A stretch of DNA of 64,000 nt from JANRKF01 sp964518725 (GTDB lineage: Bacteria; Pseudomonadota; Alphaproteobacteria; Rickettsiales; SXRF01). Below are positions 50,678 through 58,851 of this stretch, piece by piece. A model generated the notes under the pieces. It had not been told where the DNA came from. It saw only the letters and a program-made list of their open reading frames with translations, and did not search any database. A program made the translations under genes and the position numbers. How positions within the stretch are numbered: position 1 is the stretch's first letter; every line of letters starts with the position of its first letter. The stretch is from assembly GCA_964518725.1 (NCBI GenBank), contig CAZFKP010000010.1, positions 1-64,000 on the forward strand, given 5' to 3'.

Positions 50678-51190
50678 ATGACAAAATTAGCTAACGCACT
50701 TGCCACCTATGTTTACCAAGGAAAGGGGCTTGATGCTGCCATCGACGCTTTTGACAGCGCTGCATTCAGCGATACCGCCACGGCCTTCGCCGATATGAAG
50801 CGCGGTATCGTGACCGCGCTGGAAGATCTGGGAACCAAGCTAGAAGACGCCATAGGAGAACACAACAGCATTAAGTTTGGACAAACCCAGCCTTACGCAT
50901 TTCGTTCGCAAGAAGAATCCGTCGCTATCGCGCTCGGCGAGGTGAAAGATAATTGGGAGCTGGTGAACCAACCGGCTTGCGTAAAACGTTTCAGCGTCAT
51001 CGCGGGGGCGGTGAAACAAAGCGCTGGCATCAAGCTGGCTAAGTATCCCGCACGGCAAGCCGAATATGATGCGATGTGTGAAAAAATCGACGATGCTGTC
51101 ACCAACGTTAAAACCAAAGCAACCGCCCTACGCGTACAACATGAGCGTGAGGCCACCAGCCTTACAAGCAGTGCCGCCGTAGCACCGTAA
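50678..51190 (+). CDS. Hypothetical helical protein, 170 aa
   Basis: No family is recognised. It is soluble and alpha-helical without a signal peptide: LANALATYVYQGKGLDAAID, then MKRGIVTALEDLGTKLEDAI, with a Thr/Ser/Ala-rich tail. Its promoter region has TTGACA (50619-50624) and TATAAA (50640-50645), 15 bp apart, just upstream of a TTAA-N6-TTAA sequence that narrowly fails a CtrA consensus. GC matches neighbours. Confidence 0.6.
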   Translation: MTKLANALATYVYQGKGLDAAIDAFDSAAFSDTATAFADMKRGIVTALEDLGTKLEDAIGEHNSIKFGQTQPYAFRSQEESVAIALGEVKDNWELVNQPACVKRFSVIAGAVKQSAGIKLAKYPARQAEYDAMCEKIDDAVTNVKTKATALRVQHEREATSLTSSAAVAP

Positions 51191-51196
51191 TTCCTG

Positions 51197-51868
51197 TTAT
51201 TGCTTTTTCCGGTAATACGCGCCGAACATTACCACGCTGATGGCGGCAACCCCAAACCAGGTGATCGCGTAGCCCAGATGATCGTTGCGGAAAATCACCG
51301 TGCCGTCATTCGGGATCGGGTAGACTCCCGACTCATACTTGCCAATCGCTTCCACTACCAGCGGCAGCGGCTTCTGGCCGAGCGTTTCGCCGATGGCATC
51401 CATATCCTCGTAGCTCCAGATATTTTTTTCGGGATTGTTCTCCGGCGCAAAATAACGCTTGGTGCGTAACGGCCTCAGCATGCCCGGCACCGTCACCACC
51501 CCTACCGGTTTTGTCTCTTCACCCAGCGGCGAGAACCCCCGGTTGACCAGGATAATGCGCCCATCATCGTCCAGCGAAAACGGCGTGACGATATAATAGC
51601 CCAGGCTCATGCCCTGCTGGCGACCGATCAGGTGAATGGTTTTGTCATGCAGGAACGTGCCGGTTAACAGCACCTGCCGGTAGGCAAGGTCGCTGATATC
51701 CTCCGGCAACCCGGCCAGCACCGGCGCGGCCTTGGTTGCTTCGACCCTGGTCATCAATTCCTGTTTCCACGCCAGCCTGTTCAGTTGCCAAACACCGAGC
51801 GCACAGAGAACCGTGAAAGAGAGGATGAAAAATACGGTAGGGATAAGTTCTGGTTTGCGAAATATCAT
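51197..51868 (-). CDS. SURF1 family cytochrome oxidase assembly protein
   Basis: A 223-residue inner-membrane protein with two helices (about 11-29 and 200-218) flanking a periplasmic domain. It has GVWQLNRLAWKQELM after the first helix, RGFSPLG and the C-terminal NDHLGYAITWFGVAAI. It assists haem-copper oxidase maturation. No cox genes are in the window. Confidence 0.9.
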   Translation of the reverse strand: MIFRKPELIPTVFFILSFTVLCALGVWQLNRLAWKQELMTRVEATKAAPVLAGLPEDISDLAYRQVLLTGTFLHDKTIHLIGRQQGMSLGYYIVTPFSLDDDGRIILVNRGFSPLGEETKPVGVVTVPGMLRPLRTKRYFAPENNPEKNIWSYEDMDAIGETLGQKPLPLVVEAIGKYESGVYPIPNDGTVIFRNDHLGYAITWFGVAAISVVMFGAYYRKKQ

Positions 51869-51960
51869 GTTTTTGCATCTCTAATGCTTGAAGCTTGGGA
51901 TTTAAGGCGTATATATACCGTAATCATTGAGAGTTTAAACCCCTAATTCATGGAGATGTT

Positions 51961-52599
51961 ATGAGCGTACTAGTAGGCAAAGCCGCCCCGGATTTTACCG
52001 CAAAGGCCGTCCTTCCCGATAATTCCTTCGACGAAAGCTTCAGCCTTTACAGCCATCTGGGCATCAAAAAAGACGCCTCCGGCAAAGTCACCAAAAAAGG
52101 TAAAGTCGGCGTGCTGTTCTTCTACCCGCTCGATTTTACGTTCGTCTGCCCGTCGGAAATCATCGCCTTCAACAACCGCCTCAAGGAATTCAAGCTACGT
52201 AAGTGCGAAGTGATCGCCGTCTCGGTCGATTCCCACTTCACCCACCTTGCCTGGAAACAAACCCCGATCGAAAAAGGCGGCATCGGCAACGTGCAATTCC
52301 CGATGGTGGCCGACCTCACCAAGTCCATCGCCCGCGATTACGACGTGCTGCTCGGCGACGCGGTTGCTTTCCGCGGCACCTTCCTGATCGACGGCAACGG
52401 CACCGTCCGCCACCAGATCGTCAATGACCTGCCGCTCGGCCGGAATGTCGATGAGGCGCTACGCATGGTCGATGCGCTGCAATTCCACGAAGAGCACGGC
52501 GAAGTCTGCCCGGCAGGCTGGGAGCGCGGTGAAGACGGCATGAAAGCCAGCGCCGATGGTGTTGCCAAATACCTGAAGAAAAACGCCGGCAACCTTTAG
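51961..52599 (+). CDS. 2-Cys peroxiredoxin (AhpC/Prx1 type)
   Basis: A 212-residue thiol peroxidase. The peroxidatic Cys is in FYPLDFTFVCPSEIIAF (about 57), the resolving Cys in HGEVCPAGWERG (about 181), with the supporting Arg in the SIARDYDVL region. The ATG follows GGAGATGTT. It reduces H2O2 and alkyl peroxides; thioredoxin regenerated by the trxB product three genes on is the likely reductant. Confidence 0.93.
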   Translation: MSVLVGKAAPDFTAKAVLPDNSFDESFSLYSHLGIKKDASGKVTKKGKVGVLFFYPLDFTFVCPSEIIAFNNRLKEFKLRKCEVIAVSVDSHFTHLAWKQTPIEKGGIGNVQFPMVADLTKSIARDYDVLLGDAVAFRGTFLIDGNGTVRHQIVNDLPLGRNVDEALRMVDALQFHEEHGEVCPAGWERGEDGMKASADGVAKYLKKNAGNL

Positions 52600-52635
52600 C
52601 CTGCACTCCAATCACCAACCACCCGGGGGAAATCC

Positions 52636-53349
52636 ATGTTCCGTAATCGCCACGCCATTGTTGCTATTGTCGCTGCCACACTGCTTGCCACGCCCGTCAT
52701 GGCCAGTGATGGTGATACGCCGCCAACCCGCCGTCACCATGCCACAAAAGCCAAGAAGACCAAAAACCCGGCCATCAACGCTTACATTAAGGCCAACGAG
52801 AAGATGCACCGCGATATGGACATCATCTATAGCGGCAATGCCGACATTGATTTTGCACGCGGCATGATTCCCCACCATCAAGGCGCCGTCGACATGGCGG
52901 AGGTGGTGTTGCAGTATGGTGATGATGCCGAAATAAAAGAGCTCGCGCAGCGCATCATCGTCTGGCAGGAAGCTGAGATCGGCATGATGAAGCAATGGCT
53001 GCTGACCCATGACAGCACGTGGCAAGCCGAGCACCCCCTCGCCATGCAGAGTGTGAAAGGCTATGTCGAGGCGATGAACATCATGCATCGCGATATGAAT
53101 ATCGACTATACCGGCGATGCCGATGTGGATTTTGCACGCGGTATGATTCCTCACCACCAAGGCGCCGTCGACATGGCGGATGTGCTGGTTGCGTTCGGCG
53201 TAGCACCGATGCTGCGTAGCCTTTCGCATGATATTGTCCGCAGTCAAGGACAAGAGATACGCCTGATGCAAGAATGGCTGGAGAAACAACCACCCCTGCC
53301 GATCGTCAAGAAAAAATCAACCAAGAAGCATCACGGACACCATGGCTAG
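52636..53349 (+). CDS. Periplasmic protein with two DUF305 (CopM-like) domains
   Basis: A 237-residue protein with a signal peptide (1-23, cleavage at VMAS) and two tandem DUF305 domains (about 55-140, 150-225). Each carries HRDM-x-Y-x-GxxDxDFARGMIPHHQGAVDMA, the His/Met-rich four-helix metal site of CopM-like copper-binding proteins. The tail is KKHHGHHG. The two motif blocks are nearly identical in DNA (52848-52902 and 53127-53181), showing a fairly recent internal duplication. A periplasmic copper-buffering role is inferred. The ATG follows GGGGGAAA; the end overlaps trxB by 8 nt. Confidence 0.88.
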   Translation: MFRNRHAIVAIVAATLLATPVMASDGDTPPTRRHHATKAKKTKNPAINAYIKANEKMHRDMDIIYSGNADIDFARGMIPHHQGAVDMAEVVLQYGDDAEIKELAQRIIVWQEAEIGMMKQWLLTHDSTWQAEHPLAMQSVKGYVEAMNIMHRDMNIDYTGDADVDFARGMIPHHQGAVDMADVLVAFGVAPMLRSLSHDIVRSQGQEIRLMQEWLEKQPPLPIVKKKSTKKHHGHHG

Positions 53350-54283
53350 CCATCATACCAAAGTTCTTATCCTCGGTTCCGGCGCGGCCGGCTGCACCGC
53401 CGCTATCTATGCCGCGCGCGCGAGCCTGAACCCCATCATGGTGCATGGTATGCAACCCGGCGGCCAGCTCACCATCACCACCGATGTTGAGAATTTCCCC
53501 GGCTTCGAACATGCGGTGCAAGGCCCGTGGCTGATGGAGCAGATGGAAAAACAAGCCGCCCATGTCGGCACCCAGATTTTCCACGACACGATTAAATCGG
53601 TAGACCTGAGCAAGCGCCCTTTCACCGCCGAGGGAGAATCCGGCGACACCTACACCGCCGATGCGCTGGTGATCGCAACCGGCGCCAGTGCCCGCTGGCT
53701 AGGGATTCCGAGCGAACAGAAATTTTCCGGCTTCGGCGTTTCGGCCTGCGCGACGTGCGACGGGTTCTTTTACAAAGGCAAAGAAGTGGTCGTGATCGGC
53801 GGCGGTAATTCTGCGGTTGAAGAAGCGCTGTACCTCACCAACATTGCCAGCAAAGTCACCCTCATCCACCGCCGCGATTCGCTGAAAGCTGAGAAAATCG
53901 GGCAGGAGCGCCTGTTCAAGAATCCGAAGGCAGCCGTTATCTGGGATAGCGTGGTCGAGGAATTCGTCGGCACCGAAAATCCGAATTCACTCACCGCCGT
54001 CAAATTGAAAAATGTGAAAACCGGCGCAATTTCGAAATTCAAAACCGACGGCGCGTTTGTCGCCATCGGCCACACGCCGAACACCGAATTGTTCAAAGGT
54101 ACTATCACACTCGACAGCGATGGTTATATCGTCACCACCCCCGGCAGCACCAAAACCAACATCGAAGGTGTCTTTGCCGCCGGCGACGTGCAGGATAAAA
54201 TTTTCCGCCAGGCGGTGACCGCCGCCGGCACCGGCTGCATGGCCGCACTGGAAGCAGAGCGCTTCCTGATGGGGCACGGGTGA
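53342..54283 (+). CDS. trxB: Thioredoxin reductase
   Basis: A 313-residue FAD/NADPH enzyme: FAD motif GSGAAGCTAAIYAAR, GQLTITTDVENFPGF, redox CATC in FGVSACATCDGFFYKG, NADPH motif VIGGGNSAVEEALYL, and C-terminal GVFAAGDVQDKIFRQAVTAA. It reduces thioredoxin, closing the electron path to the peroxiredoxin upstream. It is translationally coupled on both sides. Confidence 0.95.
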   Translation: MASHHTKVLILGSGAAGCTAAIYAARASLNPIMVHGMQPGGQLTITTDVENFPGFEHAVQGPWLMEQMEKQAAHVGTQIFHDTIKSVDLSKRPFTAEGESGDTYTADALVIATGASARWLGIPSEQKFSGFGVSACATCDGFFYKGKEVVVIGGGNSAVEEALYLTNIASKVTLIHRRDSLKAEKIGQERLFKNPKAAVIWDSVVEEFVGTENPNSLTAVKLKNVKTGAISKFKTDGAFVAIGHTPNTELFKGTITLDSDGYIVTTPGSTKTNIEGVFAAGDVQDKIFRQAVTAAGTGCMAALEAERFLMGHG

Positions 54284-54468
54284 AGATTTGGTTGATCGCG
54301 CTGATGCTAGCCGGGCTATCTGCCTGCGCCCGCACGGACGATCAGGCCACCGACTGGGATAGTATCAACTACATCAAAATCGCTTGTAAAAACAATCCCG
54401 CCTCAAGCGGCTGCAAGTATGACGAGGATGCCGCCGATACCGGGCGCCGTGGGGGTAAAGGCAGGTAA
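54280..54468 (+). CDS. Small lipoprotein, 62 aa
   Basis: A GTG start overlaps the trxB stop by 4 nt. A signal peptide with lipobox LSAC (Cys16) precedes a short body ATDWDSINYIKIACKNNPAS, with a Cys pair, and a basic tail. The WDxINYxKIACxNNPxSxGCK block recurs in the next gene. Function unknown. Confidence 0.75.
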   Translation: MKIWLIALMLAGLSACARTDDQATDWDSINYIKIACKNNPASSGCKYDEDAADTGRRGGKGR

Positions 54469-54494
54469 CGCCAATCCGATATAGAGGAGCAGTT

Positions 54495-54722
54495 ATGTTA
54501 TACTATAGAAACATGATGACCCACTCCCTCCTCTGTGTGCTCATGGCCATTGCCGCCACGGGCTGCGCCGGATGACTGCCAGGCGGCAAAACCACCGATT
54601 GGGACAACATCAATTACACTAAAATCGCCTGCGAGAATAACCCCAACAGCCCCGGCTGCAAAACCGCTAAGGGTATGGGCATGGAAGGCGGCGGCGGACA
54701 TCATGGCCATGGCCACCGGTGA
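54495..54722 (+). pseudogene. Paralogous small lipoprotein interrupted by in-frame TGA
   Basis: GAGGAG lies 5 nt before ATG 54495. The frame encodes a signal peptide with lipobox ATGC, then GCC GGA TGA (stop at 54573-54575, codon 27), and continues in the same frame with TTDWDNINYTKIACENNPNS, a Cys-containing GCK and a His-rich GGHHGHGHR end (stop 54720-54722). The region past TGA is clearly homologous to the preceding lipoprotein. It is a one-base pseudogene, a sequencing error or a readthrough gene. Confidence 0.75.
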
Positions 54723-54769
54723 CCGGAGAGCATTTTTATACCCCACCCCCGTATATCGGCACTTGGTGC

Positions 54770-54786
54770 AATGCAAAAATTGCATT
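54770..54786 (+). promoter_or_regulatory. Palindromic LysR-type operator candidate
   Basis: AATGCAA-AAA-TTGCATT is a perfect palindrome containing T-N11-A, the LysR-family box, 44 bp before the regulator ATG (54830). A closely similar palindrome lies just past the regulator's stop. Confidence 0.55.
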
Positions 54787-54829
54787 ATAGCTATGCCATA
54801 AAACGTAAAAAGTGAACCGTGCTCTTATG

Positions 54830-55735
54830 ATGGACTGGGATAAGCTTCGTATCTTCCACACGGTAGCAACCGCCAAAAGCTTCACCCGCGCTGGCGAGAT
54901 GATGAATTTGAGCCAGTCGGCTATCAGCCGGCAGATTTCGGCATTGGAAGAATCCCTGCAGGTTTCACTGTTTCACCGTCACGCCCGTGGACTGATGCTT
55001 TCCGAACAGGGTGAAATATTATTCCGCACCGTGAGCGACATACTCACCCGCCTGTCTGCTGCTGAAAACGCGCTGATGGAAAGCAAGGAACGCCCCCGCG
55101 GCCCCATCAAGATCACCGCGCCTGTTGCCATCGGCACCACCTGGCTCACCCCGCGCATGCGCGAATTCTGCGAAGCCTACCCGGAAATCACCCCTACCCT
55201 GCTGGTTGACGACCGCGAACTTGACCTCACCATGCGCGAAGCCGACGTCGCCATCCGCCTCTGGCCGGCTAAGCACCCCGATCTGGTGCAGAAAAAGCTG
55301 ACGGTGCTCAACAACTCCATCTACGCATCGAACGATTATTTGCGCGCTTACGGCATCCCTAAAAAACCGGAAGACCTGGTCAACCACCGGCTAATTACCT
55401 ACGGCGAAGATTTGCGCCAACCTTTCGCCGAGGTAAACTGGATCCTAACCAAAGGCGCGAAAAAAGACGAAGAACGCCGCACCGCCTTCAAAATCAATAG
55501 CCTTTATGGCATGTTCAAGGCCGTACAAAGCGGCATCGGGCTTGCCGGCCTGCCCGACTACATGGCCAAGAACATGACCGGCATCAGTCAGGTGCTTCCA
55601 GAACTCTCCGGCCCCACCACCGACGTGTATTTCATCTATTCCATGGAACTGAGAAACTCGAAAAGAGTCAAGGTTTTCAAAGATTTCATCACACGCAAGC
55701 TCGCTGAAGACGGATTAATGAAAGAAGCTCTGTGA
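54830..55735 (+). CDS. LysR-family transcriptional regulator
   Basis: A 301-residue regulator. The N-terminal winged HTH (about 1-62: DWDKLRIFHTVATAKSFTRA, then NLSQSAISRQISALEESL) is followed by a helix linker and a LysR effector domain (about 90-295). The ligand is unknown. Alternative starts are GTG 54812 and ATG 54827; none has a good Shine-Dalgarno sequence. Flanking palindromes suggest autoregulation. Confidence 0.92.
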   Translation: MDWDKLRIFHTVATAKSFTRAGEMMNLSQSAISRQISALEESLQVSLFHRHARGLMLSEQGEILFRTVSDILTRLSAAENALMESKERPRGPIKITAPVAIGTTWLTPRMREFCEAYPEITPTLLVDDRELDLTMREADVAIRLWPAKHPDLVQKKLTVLNNSIYASNDYLRAYGIPKKPEDLVNHRLITYGEDLRQPFAEVNWILTKGAKKDEERRTAFKINSLYGMFKAVQSGIGLAGLPDYMAKNMTGISQVLPELSGPTTDVYFIYSMELRNSKRVKVFKDFITRKLAEDGLMKEAL

Positions 55736-55752
55736 TATGCAAAAAATGCATA
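55736..55752. promoter_or_regulatory. Second palindrome just after the LysR gene
   Basis: TATGCA-AAAAA-TGCATA begins right after the stop codon and shares the ATGCA-A5-TGCAT core of the site upstream of the gene. It sits before a TATAAT hexamer (55763-55768) and could control the structured transcript that follows. Confidence 0.45.
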
Positions 55753-55762
55753 GCTGCTACGT

Positions 55763-55913
55763 TATAATATAATTACTAATCATTTTTAGAATGTCATATA
55801 ACCGTGCTATGAGCTAGGCTCATTTAAGGACATAAATTCCTTACTTTGAAATTTATACCCCTTAATCCTCCCTGTTATTTATATTTGGCCAGCCTTCGGG
55901 CTGGCCTTTTTTT
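55763..55913 (+). ncRNA. Candidate structured small RNA
   Basis: No protein frame is present. From a TATAAT-like hexamer (55763-55768) onward come three consecutive hairpins: ATGAGC-TAG-GCTCAT (55809-55823), TAAGGA-N7-TCCTTA (55825-55843) and the terminator stem at 55887-55906. Their density and the strong intrinsic terminator suggest a discrete sRNA of about 110-140 nt. It could instead be the 3' UTR of the LysR gene. It matches no RNA family I recognise. Confidence 0.4.
55887..55913 (+). terminator. Strong rho-independent terminator
   Basis: GGCCAGCC-TTCG-GGCTGGCC-TTTTTTT: an 8-bp perfect stem, stable UUCG tetraloop and seven T residues. Confidence 0.95.
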
Positions 55914-55989
55914 AAAAATCCCCGCGAAGACGGGGATCTGTGCTTATCCGTTTGCAAACCGCGCTTGATTCTCCTAGTTTTGTTCTCCT

Positions 55990-57903
55990 ATGAGAACTCC
56001 TTTACTTGATACAATAAAAATTCCTGCGGACATGCGCTCATTTGATGATGCGCAGCTGCACCAACTCGCAGATGAGCTGCGCGCTGAAACCATCAGTTCA
56101 GTCGCCCACACAGGCGGGCATCTCGGCGCAGGCCTCGGTGTCGTCGAACTCACCGTCGCACTTCACCATGTGTTCAACACGCCGGACGATAAAGTCATCT
56201 GGGATGTCGGCCACCAATCCTATCCCCATAAAATCCTGACCGGCCGCCGCGACCGCATCCGCACCATCCGCCAGCCAGACGGGCTTGCCGGATTCTGCAA
56301 GCGCGACGAAAGCGAATACGACGTGTTCGGCGCCGGCCACAGCTCCACCTCGATTTCCGCCGCCCTCGGCATGGCGGTAGCGCGGGACAAAAATCAGCAA
56401 ACCCACGAAGTGATCGCGGTGATCGGCGACGGCGCCATGTCGGCTGGCATGGCCTATGAGGCGATGAATAACGCCGGAGCGCTGGGCACACGGCTCATTG
56501 TCGTGCTCAACGATAACGACATGTCGATCGCGCCGCCGGTGGGCGCATTCAGCGCGTATCTCTCGCGTCTGATTTCCTCGCATTCCTACCATTCCATCCG
56601 CCATATCGGCAAAGTAGTGACCAGTAAATTCCCGGCACCGCTCGCACGCCTCGCCAAAAAAATGGAGCACTTCGCCCGCGATTTCGCCATTGGCGGCACA
56701 TTGTTTGAACAGATGGGATTTTATTATGTAGGCCCCGTCGATGGCCACAATCTCGACCATCTGCTGCCGGTACTCCGCAACATAAAAAACGAAAAAGATT
56801 CCGGCCCGGTGCTGCTGCATGTCGTCACCAAAAAAGGCCATGGCTACGCGCCTGCCGAAGCATCTGACGATAAGTACCATGGCGTTGTCACCTTCGACGT
56901 GAAAACCGGCACCCAGAAGAAAACCGCCGCCAGCGCACCGAGCTACACCAAGGTATTTGCCGATGCGCTGATCGCCGAAGCAGAAAAAGACGAAAAAATC
57001 ATCGCCATCACCGCCGCCATGCCAAGCGGCACCGGGCTGGATGCGTTTGAGAAAGCCTATCCCGACCGCACCTTCGACGTCGGCATCGCCGAACAGCATG
57101 CCGTGACCTTCGCCGCCGGCCTCGCCGTCGAAGGATACAAGCCATTCTGTGCGATTTATTCCACTTTCCTGCAACGCGCTTACGACCAGGTGGTACACGA
57201 TGTCGCCGTCCAGAATTTACCGGTACGTTTCGCACTCGACCGCGCCGGACTGGTTGGTGCCGATGGACCAACCCATGCCGGAAGTTTTGACATCGCCTAC
57301 CTCGCAACCCTGCCTAATTTCGTGGTGATGGCCGCCAGCGACGAAGCCGAGCTGGTACATATGGTCGCCACCGCCCGCGCCTACGATCAGGGCCCCATTG
57401 CGTTCCGTTACCCTCGCGGCGAAGGCGTTGGAGTCGCACTTCCGAAACTTGGCGTGCCGCTGGAAATCGGCAAGGGACGCATTGTAAGGAATGGAACCGA
57501 TGTTGCATTTTTATCGCTTGGCACGCGCCTTACCGAATGCTTGAAAGCCGCCGAGCTTTTGGAAGAAAAAGGCATCCGCCCTACCGTCGCCGATGCACGC
57601 TTCGCCAAGCCGCTCGACCACGCACTGATCCGCGAACTGTGCAATAACCATCCGCTGGTCATCACCGTCGAGGAAGGTGCCGTCGGTGGATTCGGTGCCC
57701 ATGTGTTGACCTTCGCCAGCGACGATAACCTGCTCGAAAAAACCAAGCTCATCACCCTCCGCCTGCCAGATATTTTCCAGGATCATGGCAAACCACACGC
57801 CATGTATGACGCTGCAGGCCTAAACGCTGAGCAGATTGTCGCATCCGTGCTCACTGCGGGAACTGCTGCAAAATCGCCCCGTACAAAACGGAAAGCCTCC
57901 TGA
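55990..57903 (+). CDS. dxs: 1-deoxy-D-xylulose-5-phosphate synthase
   Basis: A 637-residue TPP enzyme condensing pyruvate and glyceraldehyde-3-phosphate, first step of the DXP isoprenoid pathway. It has HTGGHLGAGLGVVELTVALH, the TPP/Mg motif GDGAMSAGMAYEAMNNAG, VLNDNDMSIAPPVGA, the catalytic Glu in DVGIAEQHAVTFAAGLA, and DRAGLVGADGPTHAG. Length is normal. It feeds the polyprenyl chains used by UbiA. Confidence 0.97.
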   Translation: MRTPLLDTIKIPADMRSFDDAQLHQLADELRAETISSVAHTGGHLGAGLGVVELTVALHHVFNTPDDKVIWDVGHQSYPHKILTGRRDRIRTIRQPDGLAGFCKRDESEYDVFGAGHSSTSISAALGMAVARDKNQQTHEVIAVIGDGAMSAGMAYEAMNNAGALGTRLIVVLNDNDMSIAPPVGAFSAYLSRLISSHSYHSIRHIGKVVTSKFPAPLARLAKKMEHFARDFAIGGTLFEQMGFYYVGPVDGHNLDHLLPVLRNIKNEKDSGPVLLHVVTKKGHGYAPAEASDDKYHGVVTFDVKTGTQKKTAASAPSYTKVFADALIAEAEKDEKIIAITAAMPSGTGLDAFEKAYPDRTFDVGIAEQHAVTFAAGLAVEGYKPFCAIYSTFLQRAYDQVVHDVAVQNLPVRFALDRAGLVGADGPTHAGSFDIAYLATLPNFVVMAASDEAELVHMVATARAYDQGPIAFRYPRGEGVGVALPKLGVPLEIGKGRIVRNGTDVAFLSLGTRLTECLKAAELLEEKGIRPTVADARFAKPLDHALIRELCNNHPLVITVEEGAVGGFGAHVLTFASDDNLLEKTKLITLRLPDIFQDHGKPHAMYDAAGLNAEQIVASVLTAGTAAKSPRTKRKAS

Positions 57904-58000
57904 TAAATAATGATAATTCCAGAACTTTCATGTCATAAAACTTTCATAATTTCTGGCCATGAATATGGTAGAATGGCGTAATGGAAGGAATCAACAACCC

Positions 58001-58420
58001 ATGAACAGCCCCTCACCCTATAATGCCAACCCTGAACTCTCGGCCATGAAAGAGGATATTGCGTCTCGCAATTACTGGCTTACCGTCAAGGATGCCGCCA
58101 TTCGAATGGGATCCATTGCTGCAGGTGTTGTAATCGGCGCACTTCTGGTTCCTGCATTACCAGCGGGTCTTGGTGTTGCCGCACTTGTCGGCGGTGGCGG
58201 TATCGGACTGATTGCCGGAGGCGCCATTGCCAATGTCGTGACATTGAAAGACCGCACAAAACTTGCCATCGATGAGCAGCATATTTCCAGCTACATGTCC
58301 GGCAAGAATTACTGGGGCGAAGGCTACCGCGAAGAAGTCGCGGAATATGGCTATGGCGGAGCACAACAACCGCACCATGGCGGCGTTCCCAATCATCGCA
58401 CAACTGAGCGGCAAGTATAG
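58001..58420 (+). CDS. Glycine-rich membrane protein with C-terminal YWGE box, paralogue 1
   Basis: A 139-residue protein of unrecognised family. An N-terminal cytosolic-looking motif PYNANPELSAMKEDIASR is followed by a hydrophobic Gly/Ala-rich hairpin (about 35-90) with glycine-zipper spacing, then the C-terminal box SYMSGKNYWGEGYREEVAE and a Gly/His-rich tail. The box and the YNANPEL motif recur in the next gene. Start 58001 is preferred (AAGGAA 10 nt upstream) over an ATG at 57959. It lies 97 bp after dxs and 2 nt before its paralogue. Confidence 0.7.
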   Translation: MNSPSPYNANPELSAMKEDIASRNYWLTVKDAAIRMGSIAAGVVIGALLVPALPAGLGVAALVGGGGIGLIAGGAIANVVTLKDRTKLAIDEQHISSYMSGKNYWGEGYREEVAEYGYGGAQQPHHGGVPNHRTTERQV

Positions 58421-58422
58421 TC

Positions 58423-58851
58423 ATGGTCGAAGCTCCTTACAACGCCAACCCCGAACTGGTCGCAATGAAGAATGACATTGCCAACCGGAAATTCCGGGTG
58501 CAACTAATCGGCATGGCAGTAACCGGAGCACTGGTAGTCGGGGCGCTCGCAACCCTGTTTTTTGTACCGGGCGCCATTGGTGCTGTTGGCACAGCGGGTG
58601 GCGCATCCATGGCCAAACTTCTGGTTGTCGGCAGCATGGGTGTTGCCAGCACCGTCACATCGCTTATCACCATGAAAGAAGTCAAGAAGCTGGAAATGGA
58701 TGAAAAATACCTGCAAAGCTACATGTCCGGCAAGAATTATTGGGGCGAAGGCTACCGCGAAGAAGTCGCGGAACACGGCTATGCCATCACCTCGCCGACA
58801 TTCCAAGGCGCACCGCCACCGCAACCCACGCGCTCATTCTCGCGCTCATGA
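58423..58851 (+). CDS. Glycine-rich membrane protein with C-terminal YWGE box, paralogue 2
   Basis: 142 residues with the same layout as paralogue 1: APYNANPELVAMKNDIANR, a hydrophobic hairpin (about 25-80) of different sequence, a lysine-rich helix (MKEVKKLEMDEKYLQ), and SYMSGKNYWGEGYREEVAE followed by a Pro-rich tail. DNA of the C-terminal box (58718-58784) is almost identical to 58289-58355 in paralogue 1 while the hydrophobic parts differ strongly. The stop overlaps the next start (ATGA at 58848). Confidence 0.7.
   Translation: MVEAPYNANPELVAMKNDIANRKFRVQLIGMAVTGALVVGALATLFFVPGAIGAVGTAGGASMAKLLVVGSMGVASTVTSLITMKEVKKLEMDEKYLQSYMSGKNYWGEGYREEVAEHGYAITSPTFQGAPPPQPTRSFSRS

Noticed and set aside
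54573..54575. TGA in the second lipoprotein as a selenocysteine codon
   Set aside because: A short TGCC-AGGC-GGCA stem follows immediately, but it lies too close to the TGA for a bacterial SECIS, and the paralogue has no Cys at that position.
56098..57198. 366-codon minus-strand frame within dxs
   Set aside because: Antisense shadow of a canonical dxs gene; no family motif and G/D/H-rich composition.
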